Of a stretch of 64,000 nt of DNA, positions 17,353-25,447 are shown in pieces. This stretch comes from Ascidiaceihabitans sp039975415 (GTDB lineage: Bacteria > Pseudomonadota > Alphaproteobacteria > Rhodobacterales > Rhodobacteraceae), in the NCBI RefSeq assembly GCF_039975415.1, contig NZ_JBDWHD010000010.1. One strand, written 5' to 3'. Each line of letters begins with the position of its first letter. Positions within the stretch are counted from its first letter, which is position 1. The translations under genes and the position numbers were made by a program. The notes beneath the pieces were generated by a model. That model worked only from the letters and a program-made list of their open reading frames with translations, made no database searches and had not been told where the DNA came from.

Positions 17353-17429
17353 TGGCGGACCGAGGAGGATTCGAACCCCCGACCCCCTGATTCGTAGTCA
17401 GGTACTCTATCCAGCTGAGCTATCGGTCC
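17353..17429 (-). tRNA. tRNA-Arg(ACG)
   Basis: The reverse strand folds as a cloverleaf with a seven-base acceptor stem GGACCGA/TCGGTCC and a D arm with AGCTCAGCTGG. The anticodon arm is CCTGA-CTACGAA-TCAGG with anticodon ACG, the T arm contains GGTTCGAATCC, and the encoded CCA end is at 17353-17355. The 3' end faces the integrase gene, marking it as the likely attachment site. Confidence 0.96.
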
Positions 17430-17497
17430 ACTACGGCGCGGTTTAGTCTTGCCGCGCGATAGATGCAAGCCCTCGTTTCATCAATTTGCGAAGAAAA

Positions 17498-18886
17498 TCA
17501 AACCAGCGTCACATCGCCTTTCGGCAACCTGATCCGAAAGGCGGTTCCATCGGTTCCGGTGTTGCTCAGTTCGAGGGAACCGCCATGCCCCCGGACCAAT
17601 TCCGCAGAAATTGCCAGCCCCAATCCAGACCCGCCTTTTGTAACGCCGCCCTGAAACGGCGTGAACAAATGTTCCTGGGCTTTGGGGGGCAAACCGGGCC
17701 CGGTATCGCGAATGTCGATGAACCATGCGCTGCTGTCTTCACTGGCAGATACATTGATCTCGCCGGGTTTGCCGCTCGCGATAATCGCCTGACGCGCGTT
17801 GCGGACCAGATTTGCAATGACACGAAACACTTGTTCCGCATCAGCGCGGATTTGCATGGACACTGGAATATCGTCGGACAGACTTAGATCATAGTCTCCG
17901 GCGGCCAACCTTTCACTGTCTATGACATCTTCCACGATCGGCGACAGCATCGCCACGGTCAAAGTGGGGCTGGGTTCTTCTGCTTTGCCAAAGGCCAAGG
18001 TGCTTTCACACAGATGCACAGCCCGTGTGATCGAGTTCACCAATTTCGGTGCCATCCGTGCGACCAACGGGTCTTCGCTGGACTCGATGCGGTCAGTAAA
18101 CAACTGTGCCGAAGTCAGGATATTGCGCAAATCATGGCTGATTTTGCTAACGGCACTGCCAAGCTGCGCCAAGCGCTCTTTCTGACGCAATGCGCTTGTC
18201 AGTTCCGTTTGCATGGATTTCAGCGCCTCTTCGGCTTCACGCAGTTCCGTCACGCCCGCACCAGGTTCAATGATGCGTCGCGCATCTTCCGGCGCTTCGG
18301 CATAGCGTTGCATGTGATCAACAACACCCTTGATCGGTTTGACCAAAAGCGAACGCACCGCCAGAAACAGCAACACGGCCGTGAAGACCGAAATCACAGC
18401 GGACAAGATCAAAATCCGCACGCCATAGTCTATCATCGCGGTTCGCAAAGGCCCGGTTTCCATGGTGATTTCGATCAACAGCCCTGCTTCGCGCAAGGGC
18501 GCACCGATCACGCGGATCACTTCATTCTCAGACTTGGTCAACCGCATCATGGCGTCGCGGATCAACACCAGTGCTGTGCCATCGCGCAAATCGAATGTTT
18601 CCGCGATGGGTTGCGGCATCGGGGTTGCCAACATCAGTTGGCGCACCTCGTCGCGGCGCAACACCACGTTAAACACGCCTGCGTTTTCCAGCAGTTCCTG
18701 TTCCAGTTCGCTGTCCAACATGTCATCGGCCAACAGCGCCAGTGACGCGATCTGCGCCCGCTCAAGGTGATCCAACAGGTAGTTTTCCCGGTACCGTGCA
18801 ATCGACGGCACAAAGATCAAAATCTCAGCCAACATGACGAAGACTGTGGTCAGGATCAGGAAGCGTCCAGAAAGCGAATTCAGCAT
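17498..18886 (-). CDS. Membrane sensor histidine kinase (orphan)
   Basis: The 462-residue kinase has membrane segments near residues 8-30 and 155-177 enclosing a sensor region of about 125 residues, a HAMP-like linker (about 178-235), and a kinase core. The H box is SHDLRN with His251, the N box is around Asn363 (NLVRNARQAI), G1 is DTGPG at 394 and G2 is GSGLGLA at 419. All catalytic elements are present. No response regulator is adjacent. It lies 13 bases behind the flavin reductase gene and is probably cotranscribed with it and the VTT membrane protein. Confidence 0.9.
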   Translation of the reverse strand: MLNSLSGRFLILTTVFVMLAEILIFVPSIARYRENYLLDHLERAQIASLALLADDMLDSELEQELLENAGVFNVVLRRDEVRQLMLATPMPQPIAETFDLRDGTALVLIRDAMMRLTKSENEVIRVIGAPLREAGLLIEITMETGPLRTAMIDYGVRILILSAVISVFTAVLLFLAVRSLLVKPIKGVVDHMQRYAEAPEDARRIIEPGAGVTELREAEEALKSMQTELTSALRQKERLAQLGSAVSKISHDLRNILTSAQLFTDRIESSEDPLVARMAPKLVNSITRAVHLCESTLAFGKAEEPSPTLTVAMLSPIVEDVIDSERLAAGDYDLSLSDDIPVSMQIRADAEQVFRVIANLVRNARQAIIASGKPGEINVSASEDSSAWFIDIRDTGPGLPPKAQEHLFTPFQGGVTKGGSGLGLAISAELVRGHGGSLELSNTGTDGTAFRIRLPKGDVTLV

Positions 18887-18899
18887 GCTGCCTCAGAAC

Positions 18900-20318
18900 T
18901 CAAGGAATGAAGCGTTGGACAAAGCCCACCACCCGTTTCACCGTAGGGTTATCAAACAATCGAGGCGTGTAATAGGCACCGGCCGCGCGTTTGTTGACTT
19001 CGCCAATCGTCGGATATGGCGCAACCATGGCGGCGACCTGACTCATCTTCATGTTGTTGGCCAGAACCAGCGCCCACAGGTTGATCAATTCGCCCGCTTG
19101 GTAGCCTACGATTGACGCACCGACCGGGCGGCCCTTGACCACCATCAGCTTGATGAAGCCTTTGGTTTTACGTTCCGCAATCGCGCGGTCATTGTGGTGG
19201 TAGTCAAAGCGGATCACTTCCAATTTGTCGCCGTGGGCGTCCCTCGCCTGCGCTTCGGTCAAGCCGACTTGGGACAATTCTGGGTCAGTATAGGTTGCCC
19301 AAGGGATATGCGACGTCTTGGCCTTGGACGGCAGCCCAAACAGCATGGATCGGATGATAACGCCCGCGTGGTAGCCCGCCACATGGGTGAATTGCAGCCC
19401 GCCCGCCACATCACCGATGGCATAGACTTTGCGGTTGCTGGTACGCATGGCCGCGTCGACTTCGATGCCTGTGCGTGTGGTCTTGATGCCCGCGGCATCC
19501 AAATTCAGCTTGTCGGTATTGGATTTGCGGCCAACGGCCATCAACAGGTGCGAGCCTTTGAAAACGCGACCGTCTTTGACCTCGACTTCGATAGCACCGG
19601 CTTGCCCTCGAATTTCAGCGGCCATTGCGTCTTCAGCAATCTCTACGCCTTCATCTTTCAGCGTATCCAGCACGACCTTGGCCAGTTCGGGATCGTCTTT
19701 GCCCAGCGCCTTTGCGCCCTCAATCACAGTTACTTTTGATCCCAAACGGATGTGGGCCTGCGCCATTTCCATCCCGATGGGACCGCCCCCGATGATCAAC
19801 AAATGCTCAGGTTGTTCACGCAGGTCGAACAATGTCTCATTTGTCTCGTAGGGCACATCGCCAAGACCGGGAATGGGCGGCACCAATGGCGATGAGCCCG
19901 TTGAAATAACTACGCGGCGGGCTTTGATCACTGTATCGCCTGCTTGCACTTCCGTGGGTGAAATGAAGTGGCCATATTCGCGGATCACGTTGACGCCAAA
20001 GCCTTCAAACCGCTCTTGGCTGTCCACAGGTGCAATGGTCGCGATGACATCCGCCACATGATCCTTGGCGGCGGCATAGTCCACTTGCGGGTCTGTGTCC
20101 GCCACGCCGTAGGGCGACGCATGTGCCTGACCGTAAGCGGCTTTGGCGCTGGCGATCAGCGCCTTGGATGGGACGCACCCGAAGTTCAGGCAATCGCCAC
20201 CCATCTTGTGACCTTCCAGCAAGGTCACAGATGCCCCCATCTGACTGGCCCCTGCAGCCACAGACAGCCCGCCGGACCCTGCACCAATCACCAAAACATC
20301 CGTCTTAATACGCTTCAT
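18900..20318 (-). CDS. FAD-dependent disulfide oxidoreductase, mercuric reductase-like
   Basis: This 472-residue enzyme belongs to the class I pyridine nucleotide-disulfide reductases. It has an FAD motif GAGSGG at 12-17, the redox pair C43/C48 in CLNFGCVPSK, an NAD(P) motif IIGGGPIGMEMA near 177 and the second FAD motif VYAIGDVAGG. It resembles MerA or lipoamide dehydrogenase but lacks an N-terminal heavy-metal domain and the C-terminal Cys pair of MerA. Its substrate is therefore open. It lies four bases downstream of the TVP38-type gene, an arrangement seen widely. Confidence 0.88.
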   Translation of the reverse strand: MKRIKTDVLVIGAGSGGLSVAAGASQMGASVTLLEGHKMGGDCLNFGCVPSKALIASAKAAYGQAHASPYGVADTDPQVDYAAAKDHVADVIATIAPVDSQERFEGFGVNVIREYGHFISPTEVQAGDTVIKARRVVISTGSSPLVPPIPGLGDVPYETNETLFDLREQPEHLLIIGGGPIGMEMAQAHIRLGSKVTVIEGAKALGKDDPELAKVVLDTLKDEGVEIAEDAMAAEIRGQAGAIEVEVKDGRVFKGSHLLMAVGRKSNTDKLNLDAAGIKTTRTGIEVDAAMRTSNRKVYAIGDVAGGLQFTHVAGYHAGVIIRSMLFGLPSKAKTSHIPWATYTDPELSQVGLTEAQARDAHGDKLEVIRFDYHHNDRAIAERKTKGFIKLMVVKGRPVGASIVGYQAGELINLWALVLANNMKMSQVAAMVAPYPTIGEVNKRAAGAYYTPRLFDNPTVKRVVGFVQRFIP

Positions 20319-20322
20319 TGTC

Positions 20323-21066
20323 TTACAGACCTTTCTTGCCAGTCACGGCTTTCATCAAAACAGGCAACAAGGATAATGCCGCAAGCCCAAGAATTGGCAA
20401 CAAAACATGGGGCGCGAAAATGATGCCAAGATCCGGCGTCTCGCCCGCTTCAAAAACTTCACCCAGGCCCGCACCCACAGAACTGAAAACCAACCCGCCG
20501 GGAATAATGCCCAAGAACGTAGAAATCACAAAGCGGTGCAGCGGCACCTGCATAAAGGACGGCACCAGGTTCGCCACGAAAAACGGAACAACCGGCACGA
20601 GGCGCATGATGAACAGCATGGACCATTGATTTTCATCGATCCCGTCTTTCAACTTTTTGATGGGACCCGTCGACGCCTCCATCTTTGCACCAAGCGTTTC
20701 ACCAAACCCGTAACGTGCTGCCAAAAAGATAACTGTCGCCCCAAGGGTTGCACCCGTAACGTTAAAGACCGTGCCAAAGACTGTGCCAAACAAGAAGCCC
20801 CCCGTCAGCGTGGCAATGGTGGCCCCCGGCAAAGAGAACCCGACAATCAGAACGTAGGCCAAGACAAACAGCAGCGCTGTCAAAACATAGTTGCTGTCAC
20901 GAAACGCCACCAACGCTTCACGGTTGTCGCGCAACGTGTCAAAGCTGAGGTAATCGCGCAAAGTGAAAAACCCGATGGCGGCCACCACTGCGATTGCAAT
21001 CAACGGCAACCGCCGCATCAGGCCGGATTTGGGGGAAGGTTCATTGGTTTGGGTCATATCACTCAT
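20323..21066 (-). CDS. TVP38/TMEM64-family (VTT domain) membrane protein
   Basis: This protein of 247 residues has about five or six hydrophobic segments. The central VTT-domain signature is visible as GFSLPGATIATLTGGFLFG and FIMRLVPVVPFFVANLVP. Members resemble DedA proteins and are linked to lipid scrambling or membrane homeostasis; a specific role cannot be assigned. I start at MSDMTQ (21066), although the ribosome site is weak. It is the first gene of the operon with the flavin reductase and histidine kinase. Confidence 0.85.
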   Translation of the reverse strand: MSDMTQTNEPSPKSGLMRRLPLIAIAVVAAIGFFTLRDYLSFDTLRDNREALVAFRDSNYVLTALLFVLAYVLIVGFSLPGATIATLTGGFLFGTVFGTVFNVTGATLGATVIFLAARYGFGETLGAKMEASTGPIKKLKDGIDENQWSMLFIMRLVPVVPFFVANLVPSFMQVPLHRFVISTFLGIIPGGLVFSSVGAGLGEVFEAGETPDLGIIFAPHVLLPILGLAALSLLPVLMKAVTGKKGL

Positions 21067-21266
21067 CAGTTTGGTCTTTTTGGTTGTCCACTTCAATGCA
21101 CTGAACCTGTGCATACGTGCCACCGTGAAACACCTAGATCACGGGTGCTTGATATTGAGTGAAGGGAATCGAGGGTTTCTTGCGTCAAGTTTAGGCGTTT
21201 GAAACAATTCCCCAAGTTCACGCCGGATATTTGTTGCAAAACTATACGTTTTAACGTCCACAGGGT

Positions 21267-21295
21267 TTGACTTGCCCCCCTATCGCCTTTAGAGG
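21267..21295 (+). promoter_or_regulatory. Candidate rpmH promoter
   Basis: TTGACT (-35) and TAGAGG (-10) are separated by 17 bases and lie about 65 bases upstream of rpmH. The -35 box is strong and the -10 box is weak. The remaining sequence from 21067 to 21360 shows no other gene. Confidence 0.4.
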
Positions 21296-21360
21296 ACGGG
21301 CTTCGAATGACACTTGGTGCGCCGAATCTACAAGGTGGACCATAAAATGGAGACGGAGCG

Positions 21361-21495
21361 ATGAAACGCACCTACCAACCTTCCAATCTTGTGCGCAAGC
21401 GGCGCCACGGCTTCCGTTCGCGCATGGCGACAAAAGCAGGCCGTAAAATCCTGAACGCACGTCGTGCCAAGGGCCGCAAAGAACTAAGCGCTTAA
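21361..21495 (+). CDS. rpmH: 50S ribosomal protein L34
   Basis: This short frame encodes 44 residues beginning MKRTYQPSNLVRKRRHGFRS and ending in a basic tail, the full and highly conserved L34. It is a component of the large ribosomal subunit. The start follows GGAG. It heads the rpmH-rnpA-yidD unit found in most bacteria. Confidence 0.97.
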   Translation: MKRTYQPSNLVRKRRHGFRSRMATKAGRKILNARRAKGRKELSA

Positions 21496-21522
21496 TCTAG
21501 CGCCAGCGCAGGATTGCCTGAC

Positions 21523-21918
21523 ATGACCCCGCCGGAGGCCTCCACGAGCAACGCAGATGTTGCCGCGGACATGCCTGCGGCGGGTTCGTCACGTTTAGAT
21601 GTATTGAAAAAACGTGCTGACTTTTTACGGGCAGCGCGTGCCAAACACATCCCCACGAAGGGATTTGTTCTGCAATATCGCGCACGCGGCGACGATGCCC
21701 CTATGCGTGTTGGGTTCACCTGTTCCAAAAAAGTCGGAAACGCTGTGGCGCGCAATCGCGCCAAACGCCGCCTGCGTGAGATCGCCCAAGCCATTCTGCC
21801 CCACCACGGCAAACATGGTACTGATTATGTGTTGATCGGACGGTTTGAACGCACGGCCCAGCGCCCTTTCACCGATTTGCTGGATGATTTGCGTCGCGCC
21901 TTGGCCGCTGCCGAATGA
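21523..21918 (+). CDS. rnpA: Ribonuclease P protein component
   Basis: The 131-residue protein assists the RNase P RNA in removing tRNA 5' leaders. The RNR motif region is intact: VGNAVARNRAKRRLRE, preceded by the beta strand MRVGFTCSKK. It has an N-terminal extension of about 20 residues rich in Ala, Ser and Asp. The ATG at 21523 is nine bases after AGGA, which favours it over the TTG at 21514. It overlaps yidD by four bases. Confidence 0.95.
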   Translation: MTPPEASTSNADVAADMPAAGSSRLDVLKKRADFLRAARAKHIPTKGFVLQYRARGDDAPMRVGFTCSKKVGNAVARNRAKRRLREIAQAILPHHGKHGTDYVLIGRFERTAQRPFTDLLDDLRRALAAAE

Positions 21919-22163
21919 CGCCTTTCGCCTATATCGTTTCCTTGCCTGTCCGCGCCTATCGCTTGGTGTTTAGCCCGTGGGTCGGCTTCAACTGCCGCTA
22001 CCAGCCCACTTGTTCCGCTTACGCCATGGAAGCTTTGGAAAAACACGGCGCCTTTAAAGGCAGCTACCTTGCAGCCAGACGTATAGGGCGATGTCACCCG
22101 TTTGGCGGAACAGGTTACGATCCCGTCCCGGACCGTGTCCCAGACCACACAGAACGTCGTTAG
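21915..22163 (+). CDS. yidD: Membrane protein insertion efficiency factor YidD
   Basis: The 82-residue protein has the family signature FNCRYQPTCSAYAMEALEKH and GRCHPFGGTGYDPVP. YidD binds the inner membrane through an amphipathic helix and aids YidC-dependent insertion. Its ATG overlaps the rnpA stop (ATGA). Its 3' end overlaps the end of the converging lipoprotein gene by four bases. Confidence 0.95.
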   Translation: MTPFAYIVSLPVRAYRLVFSPWVGFNCRYQPTCSAYAMEALEKHGAFKGSYLAARRIGRCHPFGGTGYDPVPDRVPDHTERR

Positions 22164-22702
22164 CTTTGTTTCTCGAAGGTTATCGTTACCTCACCTATGT
22201 CGACGCCGAAGCGTTTCATATATGCTTTGTTCAGCACACGCGTTTCGCTTAACTGCCACATCCAATCATCAAAGTTCACGCGCAGTGTGCCGTCTGGAAC
22301 CGGCAGATCAATTTGGTAAGTCCAATTGAATGTGTCGCCCCGCTCTTCCCCCGTCGCGCTGCCAATCACGCCGGGCGCCGTGCCAGCCCAAGTCTGGGCG
22401 CCGGCCTGGGCGCCTGTTTTGCGTAACGTCCAAACCCGCTGTTCCGCCGTTCCATCGGCATAGACGAAATTCTCGTCCAGAACCAACGTATTGCCATTCC
22501 AGTTACCGTCGATTTCGACAACGAAACGTCGCCGTACAGTGCCGAACACATCCTGAAATTGACCATAGGCCGTGACATGGCCGTCAAAAAATTCTTCCAG
22601 ATTGAATTCTGCCTTGGACAGTTTTTCATCTTCCAATGCAGGTTTTCCAGTACAGGCGCTAAGCCCCAAAACCATCAAAATAGCTATCCCAAGACGCCGC
22701 AT
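22160..22702 (-). CDS. DUF3833-type lipoprotein
   Basis: This protein of 180 residues starts MRRLGIAILMVLGLSAC, a lipoprotein signal with the lipobox LSAC. The rest resembles the DUF3833 family: ending EFFDGHVTAYGQFQDVFG, and the conserved DDWMWQL near the C-terminus. Function is unknown. The start at 22702 has AAGGGAA upstream; the longer frame to 22762 lacks the signal at its N-terminus. It converges on yidD and is divergent from ttcA. Confidence 0.8.
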   Translation of the reverse strand: MRRLGIAILMVLGLSACTGKPALEDEKLSKAEFNLEEFFDGHVTAYGQFQDVFGTVRRRFVVEIDGNWNGNTLVLDENFVYADGTAEQRVWTLRKTGAQAGAQTWAGTAPGVIGSATGEERGDTFNWTYQIDLPVPDGTLRVNFDDWMWQLSETRVLNKAYMKRFGVDIGEVTITFEKQS

Positions 22703-22798
22703 GGTGTTTCCCTTAACTTTGAATGTGGTACGCGCCAGGAGCTCTTTTGGTTCACACGACATCTGCTATAACACCGCCACACAACTTTGAGGCCCGCC

Positions 22799-23686
22799 AT
22801 GCGAGACGAACTCGACGACATACATGCCCTGTTTCACGGGGCCCCTCGCACCACCGAATTCAAGAAATTGCGTAAACGTATTGTTCGGATGACCCGTGAG
22901 GCGATCGAACAATACGGCATGATCGAAAAAGATGCGCGGTGGCTTGTCTGCTTGTCGGGCGGCAAAGACAGTTACACATTGCTTGCTGTGCTTCACGAAT
23001 TGCAATGGCGCGGTCTTTTGCCCGTCGACATTCTGGCGTGTAACCTGGATCAGGGACAACCGGGGTTTCCCGCAACTGTGTTGCCCAAATTCCTCGAAGA
23101 CATGGGCGTCCCCCACCGCATAGAATACCAAGATACCTATTCGGTGGTTGTGGACAAAATCCCCGCAGGACGCACGTTTTGTGCGTTATGCTCGCGTTTG
23201 CGTCGCGGGCATCTTTATCGCGTGGCGCGCGAAGAAGGTTGCTCTGCTGTGGTTCTCGGACATCACAGAGACGACATACTAGAAACGTTTTTCATGAATT
23301 TGTTTCATGGTGGGCGCTTGGCAACCATGCCACCAAAATTGGTAAATGAAGAAGGGGATTTATTCGTCTACCGCCCACTTGCACATGTCGCGGAAACGGA
23401 TTGCGAAAAGTTTGCCCAAGCTATGAATTATCCCATAATTCCTTGCGATCTATGCGGAAGTCAGGATGGGTTGCAGCGCCAACAAGTTAAGCAAATTCTG
23501 GATGGCTGGGAAGCCAACAGTCCGGGACGGCGTCAGGTTATGTTCCGTGCGTTAACCAATGCACGGCCCTCACATCTGCTGGATACGAACCTTTTTGACT
23601 TTGCGAATCTGGTGCGCAACGCAGGTGCAAATGACGAACCGATAAAACTTGACCTAAAAGCAGGTGAAGTTCCCAAGCTTCGTTAA
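22799..23686 (+). CDS. ttcA: tRNA 2-thiocytidine(32) synthetase TtcA
   Basis: The 295-residue enzyme thiolates cytidine 32 of certain tRNAs using ATP and an iron-sulfur cluster. The PP-loop SGGKDS lies near residue 52 and the cluster motif CALC near 135, with a further Cys pair (CDLC) near 217. The ATG at 22799 follows GAGG. The upstream TTG at 22787 is less likely. It lies between the rpmH-rnpA-yidD unit and yidC. Confidence 0.94.
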   Translation: MRDELDDIHALFHGAPRTTEFKKLRKRIVRMTREAIEQYGMIEKDARWLVCLSGGKDSYTLLAVLHELQWRGLLPVDILACNLDQGQPGFPATVLPKFLEDMGVPHRIEYQDTYSVVVDKIPAGRTFCALCSRLRRGHLYRVAREEGCSAVVLGHHRDDILETFFMNLFHGGRLATMPPKLVNEEGDLFVYRPLAHVAETDCEKFAQAMNYPIIPCDLCGSQDGLQRQQVKQILDGWEANSPGRRQVMFRALTNARPSHLLDTNLFDFANLVRNAGANDEPIKLDLKAGEVPKLR

Positions 23687-23759
23687 GGGGCTGATTACCA
23701 AAGGCAAGTACTCCTTTTGTTCAAATGCAGGCAGCACCCATTTGCACAAAGGACCGACC

Positions 23760-25310
23760 ATGCGTATGAATTTTCAACGCAACTTTTCGCAACTGCGCGA
23801 ACGGTTGTGCACAGCCATGATTGGTCCACAGGCGTTGGCGTTTCTGCCCGCGCTCAGCCTTGCCAGCTATTGGATAGGCGGCGAAGTTGCCCTGCTTGGC
23901 GCAACATTGGTCGTCCCTGCGCTGTTTTTACTGGCAGGTGGTCTATCCCCGGACAGTCGCCGCATGCGTCTTGCACGTGATTCTTTCACGGGACTGCTTC
24001 AGCGCGACGGCTTCGATGACCTTGTAGAACACACTTACGAGAAAACAGCGGATGGCACTCAATCCTCTGCAGTCTTTCACATCGAACTCGATGATTTCGC
24101 ACAATTGGTAGAACGGCATGGTGAAGCTGCAGGTGACGCAGTGATCCAGCGAACAGGTGACCGAATTGTATCGACTTTGCGGGATATGGATAATGTGGCA
24201 CGTCTTGGTGATTGCCGCTTTGCAATTTGCATGGGTGCGACACGGTTTATCGACCTAGAAGTCTGCATCCAACTTTCCGGACGCATACAAAACATCATTG
24301 AAGAACCCATTTCGGTTGATGGTGTCTCCGTTTACATGACTGCGGCCATCGGCTTCTGCCTAAGTGGACGGGCCCCCGGAAAATCCGCTGTTGATTGGTC
24401 AACTGCCGCGTCAACAGCGCTACGTTCCGCCCAAAAACGAGGCCCATCCGCCATCCGCGCATACACAGAGGAAATGCGTCGGGTCAGCGAAACGCGTGCA
24501 GAATTACGCGACGATATCACTTATGGATTGGAGGCCGGCCAAGTCACACCTTGGTTCCAGCCACAGATATCTACAGACACAGGCAAAGTGACTGGATTTG
24601 AAGCTTTGGCACGTTGGCATCATCCGGAACGGGGTATGATTGCACCCAACGAATTTCTTCCAGCCATTGAAGCGGCAGGATTGATGGAGCGGCTGGCGGA
24701 AGCCATGCTGTACCACACTTTCACAGCGTTGAAGGCATGGGATGCTGCCGGGGTGGTCGTACCCCAAGTTGGCGTCAATTTCAGCGGCGTCGAACTTAAC
24801 AATCCCCGTCTGATCGAAAAAGTTAAATGGGAACTCGATCGCTTCAATCTAACACCGGATCGTCTTTCTATCGAAATTCTGGAAACTGTGATCGCGGGCG
24901 CCCCCGATGACGTTATTACCCGCAATATAAACGGGTTGGTGGCCATGGGGTGTCGGGTGGATCTAGACGATTTTGGAACGGGCCATGCTTCCATTTCATC
25001 CATCCGCAGGTTCGCCGTCAATCGCATCAAAATTGACAGATCCTTCGTTATCAAGGCCGATCGGGACCCTGAACAACAGCGCATGATAAGTGCAATTCTG
25101 ACCATGGCCGAAAGACTGAATCTGGAAACTCTGGCTGAAGGCGTCGAGACCGTTGGCGAACACGCCCTTCTGGCACAATTGGGGTGTGACCACGTGCAGG
25201 GTTTCGGCATCGGAAAGCCTATGCCATTTCACGAAACACTGGACTGGATTTCATCACACGAAGCAAAATTGCAGGACGCTCCGGAAATCTTGCCAGGACG
25301 AACGAAGTAG
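23760..25310 (+). CDS. c-di-GMP phosphodiesterase with degenerate GGDEF domain
   Basis: This 516-residue protein has two N-terminal membrane segments (about 27-60), then a GGDEF domain (about 75-240) and an EAL domain (about 255-500). The GGDEF signature is replaced by GDCRF at 150-154, so cyclase activity is not expected. The EAL domain keeps FEALARW, Asn in VGVNFSG, Glu in SIEILET, DDFGTG, KIDRSF and AEGVE, so it should hydrolyse c-di-GMP. The degenerate domain may sense GTP. The start at 23760 follows AAAGGA. Confidence 0.9.
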   Translation: MRMNFQRNFSQLRERLCTAMIGPQALAFLPALSLASYWIGGEVALLGATLVVPALFLLAGGLSPDSRRMRLARDSFTGLLQRDGFDDLVEHTYEKTADGTQSSAVFHIELDDFAQLVERHGEAAGDAVIQRTGDRIVSTLRDMDNVARLGDCRFAICMGATRFIDLEVCIQLSGRIQNIIEEPISVDGVSVYMTAAIGFCLSGRAPGKSAVDWSTAASTALRSAQKRGPSAIRAYTEEMRRVSETRAELRDDITYGLEAGQVTPWFQPQISTDTGKVTGFEALARWHHPERGMIAPNEFLPAIEAAGLMERLAEAMLYHTFTALKAWDAAGVVVPQVGVNFSGVELNNPRLIEKVKWELDRFNLTPDRLSIEILETVIAGAPDDVITRNINGLVAMGCRVDLDDFGTGHASISSIRRFAVNRIKIDRSFVIKADRDPEQQRMISAILTMAERLNLETLAEGVETVGEHALLAQLGCDHVQGFGIGKPMPFHETLDWISSHEAKLQDAPEILPGRTK

Positions 25311-25447
25311 CCAGTCCACTCCAAATGACAAAAACAAACGAAAACTGCCTTTGTGTCACGGTGGCAAAAGGCCGAATCCGCTTGACCTTTTGCCTCGCAC
25401 TCTGTTGAACCCACCAAGATATCAAAGACATCAGGTGGCGGTCCCCC

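Noticed and set aside
17246..17446. Open frame with GGPRRIRTPDPLIRSQVLYP
   Set aside because: This is the well-known false protein produced by reading through a tRNA gene in the antisense direction; the tRNA-Arg explains the sequence.
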